16,583 nucleotides of DNA from Verrucomicrobiota bacterium. Lineage in GTDB: Bacteria; Verrucomicrobiota; Verrucomicrobiia; Chthoniobacterales; JAFAMB01. Of this stretch, positions 1 to 5,631 are shown piece by piece; position 1 is the stretch's first letter; each line of letters begins with the position of its first letter. Below the pieces are notes generated by a model, which was not told where the DNA came from, made no database searches, and saw only the letters and a list, made by a program, of their open reading frames with translations. Where the stretch lies: positions 1 through 16,583 of the forward strand of contig JAFAVN010000062.1 of NCBI GenBank assembly GCA_019242435.1, written 5' to 3'. A program made the translations under genes and the position numbers.

Positions 1-204
1 GAGCGGTCGTATAGTGTGCTGAAGCATATCAAGGAGCGCTCCCGTTTACCGGTGGTGTCGGTTGGAGGAATCATGAGCGCGGCTGATGCATTAGCTCGCC
101 TCGATGCGGGGGCGGATCTGATCCAGGTCTATACCGGTTTTATCTACCGCGGACCAAGGTTCGTCGGTCAGATTTGTCGGCAATTAGCTCGAGCGCGCGA
201 GTAA
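1..204 (+). CDS. pyrD: Dihydroorotate dehydrogenase (quinone), C-terminal fragment
   Basis: This is the last 67 codons of a gene entering from the left edge, ending in TAA at 202-204. Class 2 PyrD oxidises dihydroorotate to orotate at the membrane, passing electrons from FMN to quinone, in pyrimidine synthesis. The visible part holds the FMN-phosphate binding end of the TIM barrel: the strand LPVVSVGGI followed by SAADALARLDAGADLIQVYTG and a closing amphipathic helix. This arrangement is typical of the C-terminus of class 2 enzymes. The N-terminus and catalytic serine lie outside the window, so the class is judged from the tail only. It converges on the RRM gene, with a shared hairpin between them. 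Confidence 0.88.
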   Translation, partial: ERSYSVLKHIKERSRLPVVSVGGIMSAADALARLDAGADLIQVYTGFIYRGPRFVGQICRQLARARE

Positions 205-214
205 ACACCAAAAC

Positions 215-239
215 CGTGGACGCACGAATTGCGTCCACG
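215..239. terminator. Hairpin terminator between convergent pyrD and RRM gene
   Basis: A perfect 10-bp stem (CGTGGACGCA / TGCGTCCACG) with a 5-nt loop lies 10 bases after the pyrD stop. Read on the minus strand it is followed by GTTTTGGTGTTT, so the U-rich side serves the RRM gene. On the plus strand the following bases are not U-rich. It is likely bidirectional, or mainly a minus-strand terminator. Confidence 0.7.
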
Positions 240-256
240 CTCATTCTGGCTGATTC

Positions 257-281
257 GCTACGACTGAAATGAAGTCGCAGC
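257..281. other. Second hairpin in the pyrD/RRM convergent gap
   Basis: An imperfect stem pairs GCT-A-CGACT (257-265) with AGTCG-C-AGC (273-281), eight pairs with one mismatch and a 7-nt loop. On the minus strand it lies in the 3' untranslated region of the RRM gene, between its stop codon and the terminator at 215-239. It may protect the 3' end. No function is shown by the sequence. Confidence 0.4.
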
Positions 282-309
282 TCAACGGCGAATAGATAAA
301 AGGCTGGTC

Positions 310-660
310 TTATCGCCGGCGAAAGTCGCGATCTTTGCCACGACGATCTCCCCGGCCGCCACCGCCACCTCCTCGAGAAGCTTCACTCGGGAAAAATCGG
401 TCCTGGCGAGGTTCTGGCGGACGCGCCTCATTAACTGTTAAGGCGCGATTATCTAAGGAATATCCGTTGAACTTGTTGATGGCTTCACTGGCTTGCTCAC
501 CCGATTCCATGGTGACAAATCCAAATCCACGTGATTTACCTGTGAATTTGTCCTGAATGATCTTGACGTCGACGACGTTTCCAACCTGTCCGAACAGGTC
601 TTGAAGATCGAGCTCGGTTGTAGCGAAGGAAAGATTTCCTACGTAGAGTTTTGCTGACAT
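310..660 (-). CDS. Glycine/arginine-rich RRM RNA-binding protein
   Basis: A 116-residue protein with one RNA recognition motif at about residues 4-80 and a short basic Gly/Arg/Asp tail (about 96-116). RNP2 is LYVGNL (5-10) and RNP1 is RGFGFVTM (44-51), with the aromatic residues needed for base stacking. This is the architecture of bacterial glycine-rich RRM proteins known from cyanobacteria and several other phyla, generally thought to bind single-stranded RNA, sometimes during cold response. I chose the ATG at 660 because MSAKLYVGN is the family N-terminus; the frame continues 27 codons further up without similarity. The only strong purine-rich site (GAGGAGG) is about 20 nt upstream of this ATG, unusually far. 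A small CCGGT/ACCGG hairpin sits near 693-706 in the likely leader. Confidence 0.92.
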   Translation of the reverse strand: MSAKLYVGNLSFATTELDLQDLFGQVGNVVDVKIIQDKFTGKSRGFGFVTMESGEQASEAINKFNGYSLDNRALTVNEARPPEPRQDRFFPSEASRGGGGGGRGDRRGKDRDFRRR

Positions 661-805
661 AATAACACTTTTACGGGACGCCTCCTCGAGCAGGCCGGTC
701 CAAACCGGTTTCGATCGCCAACTAGTCTTAGCTGCTGACAATTACCTCGAACGAAAAGAAGTCAGGTACCGGCTACGGCAGGAAGTGAATGGTTTCAAAC
801 TCTTT

Positions 806-933
806 CTTCAAAAAAGGAACGATTCCGGAGGGATTGAACCAAGGGGATAAACTCATTTGAGATCGGATTTTAGAGACTTTGTGGATGCGCGTCCCTTTGG
901 TTCGGTCCATCCGGAACGGTTCCTTTTTTAAAG
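806..933 (-). terminator. Long imperfect hairpin at the 3' end of osmC
   Basis: Two 41-base arms (806-846 and 893-933) are reverse complements at 34 of 41 positions, with a 46-nt loop. The arms carry AAAAAAGGAAC/TTCCGGA cores and the outer edges are A6/T6, so each strand ends in a run of U after the stem. The right arm includes the osmC TAA (928-930). On the minus strand it should end osmC transcription before the RRM gene. The length and terminal symmetry also resemble a small non-autonomous inverted-repeat element; I see no target-site duplication. Confidence 0.7.
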
Positions 934-1335
934 CCAGTGAAAATGAACCGGGATCTCGATACCAGGGTGCAAACTTTGATGAACAGGGCAGGTCAGGGCC
1001 GCTTTTTCCAGGGCGCTCTTTTTCGGATGAGTCGAGGGAAGAGGAATTGTGATATCGACGGTCAATCGAGCGATGCGGCGGACCGGCTCCTGTACCATTT
1101 CTTTGATTACGCTAACCTTCGTGCTTTTAAGGTCGATGCCGTGGCGGTCTGCGAACAGCCCCATGACCGTTACCATACAAGTGCCCAAGGCGGTGGCTAC
1201 CAGGTCTGTAGGCGAAAACGACGATCCTTTGCCTCCGTTATCAACAGGCGCATCGGTTTTGATCTTACTTCCCGACGAGGTGTGAATGGCCTCCGTCAGC
1301 AGGTTGCCTTGGTATTCGATGTCGATTTTGACCAT
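928..1335 (-). CDS. OsmC-like peroxiredoxin family protein
   Basis: A 135-residue OsmC/Ohr-fold protein of the YhfA-like type. Family members reduce organic hydroperoxides in the cytoplasm using a cysteine pair. Here the two expected cysteines are at residue 53 (in the helix ALGTCMVTVM) and residue 116 (ALTCPVHQSL, the conserved second-Cys helix). The SSFSPTDLVATALGTC stretch is a family hallmark. Length is normal. The ATG at 1335 is preceded by AGGTG at suitable spacing. It lies 65 bases upstream of tatD's end in the same direction, and its own stop is inside a large hairpin. The exact peroxide substrate cannot be told from sequence, so I give no gene symbol. Confidence 0.9.
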   Translation of the reverse strand: MVKIDIEYQGNLLTEAIHTSSGSKIKTDAPVDNGGKGSSFSPTDLVATALGTCMVTVMGLFADRHGIDLKSTKVSVIKEMVQEPVRRIARLTVDITIPLPSTHPKKSALEKAALTCPVHQSLHPGIEIPVHFHWL

Positions 1336-1350
1336 GTATTCACCTAAACG

Positions 1351-1392
1351 CGAATTGAGAAGAACGCTAGGGCCTCCCTCCTTCTCGATTTG
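1351..1392 (-). other. Hairpin in the tatD-osmC gap
   Basis: Arms 1351-1362 and 1381-1392 are complementary at 10 of 12 positions, with a perfect GAGAAG/CTTCTC core and an 18-nt loop. It lies between the tatD stop and the osmC start, both minus strand. No U-run follows it, so it could be a weak terminator or an mRNA processing structure. Confidence 0.35.
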
Positions 1393-1400
1393 CCTGACCC

Positions 1401-2246
1401 CTATTGGATCCCAAAAAAGCGCAGAGCGTTTTCCGTGGTAGTTCCGGCTAGCTCGTCAAACGTAGTCTGGCGCTCGGCGGCAATCCGCTCGGCGGTTTCT
1501 CGGACGAAAGCGGGTTCGCAGCGTTTACCACGGTGTGGAATCGGCGCGAGGTAGGGGGCATCTGTTTCCAGCATTATTCGATCAGATGGAACTGCTTTGA
1601 CTGCTTCCCGGATTTCACCGGCACCCTTGAACGTAATAATGCCGGTAAATGAAACTAAATAGCCCAGGGCCAACAATTCGTTCAATTCCGCTACCCCTCC
1701 GGTGAAGCAATGGAATACTGCTTGCACCGAGTATTGCCGAATGATGCCTAAAGTGTCCTTCCAGGAGTCACGTTGATGGATGACAACCGGCTTCTGCAGT
1801 TCCGCCGCGAGCTCGAGTTGCATCTCGAAAGCGGCAGACTGAGCCGCTTTTAATGAATCTCGTTTTAACTCGATTTCGACGGTTTCAGTGGTCATCGAAC
1901 CGAACGCCGTTTCAACCACATTGCGTTTGTCGGTCTCTGGTAACCGATAAAAATCTAATCCGGTTTCACCAATAGCCACCACTTTCGGATGTTGAGCCAA
2001 GTCTCTGAGCTCGTTTATGAAATCAGCCTCGTCATCTCTCACCGAATTTGGATGCACGCCAACCGTCGCGAAAACATTTGGGTAACGGGAAGCGAATTGT
2101 ACGACCTTACGGCTTGAGCTGAGGGAGGTTCCGATGCTGATGATTTTCTCAATCCCAGCTGCGCTCGCACGGTCGAGCACTGCGTCCAGGTCGTTGCTGA
2201 ACTCCGGAAAATCGAGGTGACAGTGGGTGTCTACTAAAAAGTTCAA
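1401..2246 (-). CDS. tatD: TatD family metal-dependent hydrolase (DNase)
   Basis: A TIM-barrel metallohydrolase of 281 residues; TatD proteins are Mg/Mn-dependent 3'-5' exonucleases acting on single-stranded DNA or RNA. All metal ligands are visible: H8 and H10 (DTHCHLD), E94 (GETGLDFYR), H157 (VVIHQRDS), H179 (FHCFTGG) and D229 (ETDAPYLAP). The protein is about 20 residues longer than the usual 255-265 because of an insert at about residues 103-135, rich in Thr and Glu, between the GLDFYR strand and the helix that precedes VVIH. The start is TTG at 2246: an in-frame TGA lies two codons upstream, and the next ATG is far inside the protein. That TTG falls within a heptameric repeat (2240-2260). 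No clear Shine-Dalgarno is seen. Confidence 0.93.
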   Translation of the reverse strand: MNFLVDTHCHLDFPEFSNDLDAVLDRASAAGIEKIISIGTSLSSSRKVVQFASRYPNVFATVGVHPNSVRDDEADFINELRDLAQHPKVVAIGETGLDFYRLPETDKRNVVETAFGSMTTETVEIELKRDSLKAAQSAAFEMQLELAAELQKPVVIHQRDSWKDTLGIIRQYSVQAVFHCFTGGVAELNELLALGYLVSFTGIITFKGAGEIREAVKAVPSDRIMLETDAPYLAPIPHRGKRCEPAFVRETAERIAAERQTTFDELAGTTTENALRFFGIQ

Positions 2247-2260
2247 GGTTCAAAGCTCAC
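2240..2260. repeat. Heptameric repeat, three units, over the tatD start
   Basis: On the plus strand three adjacent 7-base units read AGTTCAA, GGTTCAA and the degenerate AGCTCAC; on the minus strand the first two are TTGAACT and TTGAACC. The tatD start TTG is the first three bases of the TTGAACT unit. The array is inverted relative to the one at 2416-2443, so the two can pair. Confidence 0.65.
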
Positions 2261-2406
2261 GGTATCGTATTAGCCGGCGGTTTACCGCTTAGTGCTGACT
2301 GAAACGTGGTTAGGTCAGAGTCTACTGCATTTTTATTGGAGTCGAAAATAGCTCGTGCGACGGCAAAACGCGTTTCATACGCCGCTGATTCTGGACATCC
2401 AGCCAA
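2257..2406 (-). CDS. Possible 49-residue protein or gene remnant
   Basis: A minus-strand open frame from TTG (2404-2406) to TGA (2257-2259) lies between fabH and tatD. The frame is open right back to the fabH stop. The peptide starts LAGCPESAAYETRFAVARA and has a protein-like composition, a likely helix in its first half and a Ser/Pro-rich end. I do not recognise a family. There is no good ribosome binding site, and the sequence upstream of the TTG is heptameric repeat, so this could be the surviving 3' end of a gene whose front was lost. It could also be chance. Confidence 0.3.
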   Translation of the reverse strand: MAGCPESAAYETRFAVARAIFDSNKNAVDSDLTTFQSALSGKPPANTIP

Positions 2407-2415
2407 CTCGGAACT

Positions 2416-2443
2416 TTGAATGTTGAACGTTGAACTTTGAACC
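2416..2443. repeat. Heptameric tandem repeat, four TTGAAYN units
   Basis: Four contiguous 7-base units read TTGAATG, TTGAACG, TTGAACT and TTGAACC; a degenerate fifth (CGGAACT) precedes at 2409-2415. The array lies just downstream of the fabH stop codon. The last two units are complementary at 12 of 14 positions to the array at 2240-2253. Confidence 0.8.
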
Positions 2444-2460
2444 TCAAACTGTGAAGGCTG

Positions 2461-3480
2461 TTACCACTGAATCACAGAGCTGGCCCAGGTGAGGCCTCCC
2501 CCAAACACAACCAGGAGGATATAGTCGCCGATTTGGATGCGGCCGGTTCGATGCGCTTCGTCGAGAGCCATGGCAACAGCGGCGGCAGACGTATTCCCGA
2601 AACGATCCAGGTTGATGTAGAATTTATCCATCGGCAATCCCATTCGGTCAGCGATCGCTTCGATGATTCGCAGATTGGCCTGGTGCGGGATAACGCAATC
2701 GATGTCTTCGTATCGTAATCCGGCATCATGCAGAGCTCGGGTGGCAGAGTTAAACATCGAAGTTACCGCTTGTTTATAGACCTCCTTGCCCGCCATGTGG
2801 ATCGTATTCAGCCGCTCGTGAATGTTCTCTGGGGTGATCGGACAACGAGTACCGCCACCCGGCATCATGAGGATGTCGGTGAACGTGCCATCGCTTCCCA
2901 TATGGGTCGATATTACTCCGTGAGAATCGGGCCGATTTCGCAAGAGCGCAGCCCCGGCGCCGTCTCCAAAAAGCACGCAGGTATTGCGATCGGTCCAATC
3001 AGTTATCGTGCTGAGTTTATCCGCTCCAACAATGAGAACGGTGTTGTAGACGTGCGTCGAAATGAACTGTTGAGCAATTTCCAGTGCATATAGGAAGCCC
3101 GAACAGGCTGCCGACACATCGAAACAGGCAGCATTGATTGCGCCGATTTTCTTTTGAACGAAACAAGCGGTGGCTGGGAAAGAATGGTCCGGAGTAGCCG
3201 TGGCAACGATAATCAGATCAATTTCTTCCGGCGCAACTTTGGCCTGTTCCATCGCCGCCAGGGAAGCACGGGTCGCCATATCACTTGTAGCTTCGTCATC
3301 TTTGGCGATGCGCCGCTCCCTGATTCCGGTTCGGGTCCGGATCCATTGATCGGACGTGTCGACCATCTTTTCCAGGTCGTGGTTGGTCAGAACACGCTCC
3401 GGAACATAGCTTCCGGTGCCGACAATCGAAACTGTTCTGCGAGGTTTATTGGACCGGTGTGGTGGCAGCGAGGTTCTCAT
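2461..3480 (-). CDS. fabH: Beta-ketoacyl-ACP synthase III
   Basis: A 339-residue thiolase-fold enzyme that condenses acetyl-CoA (or another acyl-CoA starter) with malonyl-ACP to start fatty-acid synthesis. The catalytic triad is complete: C126 (SAACSGFLYA), H266 (IPHQANLRI) and N296 (FGNTSAAA). The N-terminal WIRTRTGIRERR segment and the C-terminal GGGLTW are typical of FabH. I chose the ATG at 3480, which leaves about 15 residues before the first strand VSIVGTGSYVPE; the frame extends another 25 codons without similarity. This start overlaps the end of plsX by 35 bases, implying translational coupling. plsX-fabH is a widely conserved pair. Starter preference (straight or branched) cannot be read from the sequence. 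Confidence 0.96.
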   Translation of the reverse strand: MRTSLPPHRSNKPRRTVSIVGTGSYVPERVLTNHDLEKMVDTSDQWIRTRTGIRERRIAKDDEATSDMATRASLAAMEQAKVAPEEIDLIIVATATPDHSFPATACFVQKKIGAINAACFDVSAACSGFLYALEIAQQFISTHVYNTVLIVGADKLSTITDWTDRNTCVLFGDGAGAALLRNRPDSHGVISTHMGSDGTFTDILMMPGGGTRCPITPENIHERLNTIHMAGKEVYKQAVTSMFNSATRALHDAGLRYEDIDCVIPHQANLRIIEAIADRMGLPMDKFYINLDRFGNTSAAAVAMALDEAHRTGRIQIGDYILLVVFGGGLTWASSVIQW

Positions 3481-4474
3481 TGTAGATTTCGAGCTGGCGC
3501 GAGATATACGGATTAAGATCATGTTGCACCGACTCCGCTGCCACCCGAATCGCATTTTTTATAGCTACGGCGGAACTGGAGCCATGCGCGATGATGCAAA
3601 CCCCATTTACGCCAAGCAACGGCATCCCTCCATATTCTTCGGCGTTAGTTTTCTTAGAGATATCCCGAAAAGCGCCTCGAGCGAGTTGCGCTCCGATCTT
3701 ACGCACTAGCCCGCGATTCAATTCCCGCTTAAGCCACCCGAAAATGGCGTAGGCGATCGATTCCGAAGTCTTCAGGACGACATTGCCCGTGAATCCGTCG
3801 CACACGACCACGTCCGAAGAATTCTCGTAGAGATCACGTCCTTCAATATTGCCTTTAAAGTTGAGACCGGAATTTTTCAGGAGTTTAAATGCTTCTTTGG
3901 TGATATCGTTTCCTTTAACATCTTCTTCCCCGATCGAAAGTAGCGAGACAGTAGGGCGTTTGGTTCCGAGAACCTGTTCCGAAAATACGGAACCCATAAC
4001 GCCGAACTGCAAGAGGTTTTCTGGGGTGGAATCAGGATTTGCTCCTGCGTCGATTACGACGAAAACGCCGAGCTCGGTCGGCAGCAAACAGGCAACCGCG
4101 GGCCTTTCGATCCCTTTCAGGGTCCGCATCTTTAATACGGATGCAGCGACGGCCGCCCCAGTGTGGCCGGCAGAGACGACGGCTTGGGCAGAGCCGTTCT
4201 TAACCAGGTCAACCGAACGCGAGATCGAAGAGTCTTTCTTTTGACGAACCGCCTTCGCAGCGGACTCCTGCATATCCACCACTTCGGACGCATGAAAGAT
4301 CTCGATTCTCTGATCCTTATACCCAGTCCGCTTCAACTCCGTGCCGATGGCCATGGCGTCACCAACCAAAAACAGTTTCTCAATGTGCGAATACTCTTTT
4401 AACGCAAGAACGGCACCCTGAACGTTGTTTTTGGGGGCGAAGTCACCTCCCATAGCGTCTAATGCAATCCTCAT
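3446..4474 (-). CDS. plsX: Phosphate acyltransferase PlsX
   Basis: A 342-residue protein matching PlsX over its full length. It makes acyl-phosphate from acyl-ACP and orthophosphate, feeding the PlsY route to lysophosphatidate at the membrane. The family signature MRIALDAMGGDFAPKN is at the N-terminus, followed by conserved AVVSAGHTGA and the VCDGFTGNVVLK motif; the GGMPLLGVNG loop precedes the C-terminal helix. The ATG at 4474 is the family start. Its last 35 bases overlap fabH. A U-tract terminator lies upstream, behind rpmF, so plsX-fabH probably has its own promoter within 4475-4692. A weak candidate there is TTGAAC, 16 bases from TTAAGC, on the minus strand. Confidence 0.96.
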   Translation of the reverse strand: MRIALDAMGGDFAPKNNVQGAVLALKEYSHIEKLFLVGDAMAIGTELKRTGYKDQRIEIFHASEVVDMQESAAKAVRQKKDSSISRSVDLVKNGSAQAVVSAGHTGAAVAASVLKMRTLKGIERPAVACLLPTELGVFVVIDAGANPDSTPENLLQFGVMGSVFSEQVLGTKRPTVSLLSIGEEDVKGNDITKEAFKLLKNSGLNFKGNIEGRDLYENSSDVVVCDGFTGNVVLKTSESIAYAIFGWLKRELNRGLVRKIGAQLARGAFRDISKKTNAEEYGGMPLLGVNGVCIIAHGSSSAVAIKNAIRVAAESVQHDLNPYISRQLEIYNENLAATTPVQ

Positions 4475-4574
4475 ACGTGCGAGCCAGAGTAACGCAAAAC
4501 GAAAAGCTTAGATTCCGTGCTTAACGCAAGAAAAACGCTCGTTCAACAGGAAATCGTGGGCAGTCCTGGTCTCG

Positions 4575-4595
4575 GGTTCACCGTTCACGCTTCAG
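4575..4595. repeat. Heptameric repeat, three units, upstream of plsX
   Basis: Three contiguous 7-base units read GGTTCAC, CGTTCAC and GCTTCAG on the plus strand; on the minus strand the first two are GTGAACC and GTGAACG. They differ from the TTGAACN units near tatD by one base in the core, so this looks like a divergent copy of the same repeat type. Confidence 0.5.
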
Positions 4596-4620
4596 GCATG
4601 AACAACGAGGTAAGCGGATT

Positions 4621-4642
4621 CTGATCAGTCCCAGGCCTGGGA
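4621..4642. promoter_or_regulatory. Adjacent perfect palindromes upstream of plsX
   Basis: CTGATCAG (4621-4628) is directly followed by TCCCAGGCCTGGGA (4629-4642); each is a perfect palindrome. They lie about 150-170 bases upstream of the plsX ATG, after the rpmF terminator, where an operator for plsX-fabH could be. No regulator is identified. Confidence 0.35.
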
Positions 4643-4692
4643 TACTCTGATTGGACCAACCGGCTTAAGAGACGCAACCACCAAGCGGCCCG

Positions 4693-4728
4693 AAAAAAAA
4701 GCGCTCGACCGAGCTCATTCCGACGCTC
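4693..4728 (-). terminator. Terminator downstream of rpmF
   Basis: On the minus strand an imperfect stem forms between AGCGTCG and CGAGCGCT (one bulged G) and ends directly in a run of eight U (A8 at 4693-4700 on the plus strand). It lies about 55 bases after the rpmF stop. It separates the yceD-rpmF unit from plsX, which in many bacteria is read together with rpmF. Confidence 0.75.
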
Positions 4729-4781
4729 TTTCTTCAATGCCTGATCAAGCGCCGAGTGTGAACCGCAAACTGCCTATCCTC

Positions 4782-4964
4782 CTAGGCAACCTCGACCGAT
4801 AAAACCTGGCGCCCGCGATAGTAACCGCAAGCCGGGCAGGCAGTATGGCCGCGCACTCGGCTCCCACATTGCGGGCACTTGGTTAGCTGAGGGGCGTGCC
4901 AGCGGTTGGCCGCTTTGCGGGTGCGTAACCGCATTTTGGAAGTCTTTCTTTTCGGAACACCCAT
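4782..4964 (-). CDS. rpmF: 50S ribosomal protein bL32
   Basis: A 60-residue ribosomal protein with the family start MGVPKRKTSKMR and the zinc-ribbon cysteines at 30, 33, 43 and 46 (CPQC and CPAC), making this the zinc-binding form. The ordinary second residue Ala is Gly here. The ATG lies only 4 bases after the yceD stop, so the two are one transcript, as is usual. The length is normal for the family. Confidence 0.97.
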   Translation of the reverse strand: MGVPKRKTSKMRLRTRKAANRWHAPQLTKCPQCGSRVRGHTACPACGYYRGRQVLSVEVA

Positions 4965-4968
4965 TTCG

Positions 4969-5421
4969 CTAATTATTCTTTCTTAGATTCAACTCGTCCA
5001 GGGCTGCCCAGGCGTTCGGCGGAGCCGGAACGTCCTCAGTTTTTACTATCTTTGGACCGGGACAAACCCTGCTTTCATCCCAGTCGCACCTCGGATGCGC
5101 CGGGAGAGCGAGGACAATATCTTCTCGCATGAACTCCGTCAAGTCGACATTGTCATTCGGGCCGACCGGCGCCTGGACCGTGAAATCCCGGACCACGAGA
5201 GGGTAGAGGAAGGGTCGCAAACAACTGACACAGTCGAGTTCCACGGTGAGAGAGAGAGAGCCCCTGACCAAAAGGCTCTGGTTATCGAGTTGAGCAAACA
5301 GGTCGTAGGACAGAGTGTCCACCGGCCGGATGCCGGGTTCGTTTAATTGGAGAATGTCTTTTTTCTCCTTGCCCTCGAACGCTGCACCTTCCGGCGGAAT
5401 CTGATTAACTTGGATTTTCAT
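4969..5421 (-). CDS. yceD: DUF177 / YceD family protein
   Basis: A 150-residue protein of the DUF177 family, which is almost always encoded directly before rpmF and is implicated in 23S rRNA accumulation and 50S assembly in bacteria and plants. Seen here: the CVSCLRPF motif (C64 and C67) in the middle, an acidic region, a second pair of cysteines (C112 and C120) in the HPRCDWDESRVCPGP segment, and the terminal NAWAALDEL helix, which is the family's usual end. The ATG at 5421 has GGAAGGGA at good spacing; the frame runs 20 codons further without similarity. The gene diverges from pyk. Confidence 0.88.
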   Translation of the reverse strand: MKIQVNQIPPEGAAFEGKEKKDILQLNEPGIRPVDTLSYDLFAQLDNQSLLVRGSLSLTVELDCVSCLRPFLYPLVVRDFTVQAPVGPNDNVDLTEFMREDIVLALPAHPRCDWDESRVCPGPKIVKTEDVPAPPNAWAALDELNLRKNN

Positions 5422-5505
5422 GGTGAGTGTTCCCTTCCAAACATGTGGCCGAATCCTCGGTTGATGCCGTGGATCCTGCATTCACGTTAAGGCTTACGGG
5501 CGGGA

Positions 5506-5518
5506 TTGCCAATGGCAA
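5506..5518. promoter_or_regulatory. Operator-like palindrome in the yceD-pyk divergent region
   Basis: TTGCCAATGGCAA is a 13-base odd-centred palindrome with perfect 6-base arms. It lies 85 bases before yceD and 114 bases before pyk, in the shared upstream region. It has the shape of a dimeric repressor site, but the regulator is unknown. Confidence 0.35.
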
Positions 5519-5523
5519 CGAGT

Positions 5524-5559
5524 GGGTACGCCCTGAACGCGGCGTCAGGGACGCGACCC
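5524..5559. repeat. REP-like imperfect palindrome upstream of pyk
   Basis: The inner stem CCCTGA (5531-5536) pairs with TCAGGG (5545-5550), and the outer GGGT (5524-5527) pairs with ACCC (5556-5559), with small unpaired bases between them. The 36-base GC-rich structure lies between divergent genes, so it is not a terminator for either. It has the form of a repetitive extragenic palindrome, but no second copy is present in this window. Confidence 0.4.
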
Positions 5560-5631
5560 CCTTACCGGTGTTGACTTGTGTTCTCGCTTCACCGCTTTCC
5601 CATCTTGTGGAGCAAGGATCTCTGGATCAGT

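Larger units (their letters stand above)
4475..4781. other. Non-coding region between plsX and rpmF
   Basis: These 307 bases hold no convincing gene. From right to left they contain the rpmF terminator (4693-4728), a compound palindrome (4621-4642), a short heptameric repeat (4575-4595) and the leader of plsX. The region probably contains the plsX-fabH promoter, though I find no strong -35/-10 pair. Confidence 0.6.

Noticed and set aside
937..1347. 136-codon plus-strand open frame over osmC
   Set aside because: Antisense to the well-supported OsmC-like gene and without any recognisable motif.
4652..4710. 17-codon minus-strand ORF (MSSVERFFFGPLGGCVS) between rpmF and plsX as a leader peptide
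   Set aside because: Its Phe codons are simply the U-run of the rpmF terminator, it lacks a good ribosome binding site, and no attenuator structure follows.
5571..5599. TTGACT as a -35 box for pyk
   Set aside because: The hexamer at 17-base spacing (GCTTTC) is a poor -10 match, and promoter consensus in this lineage is uncertain.
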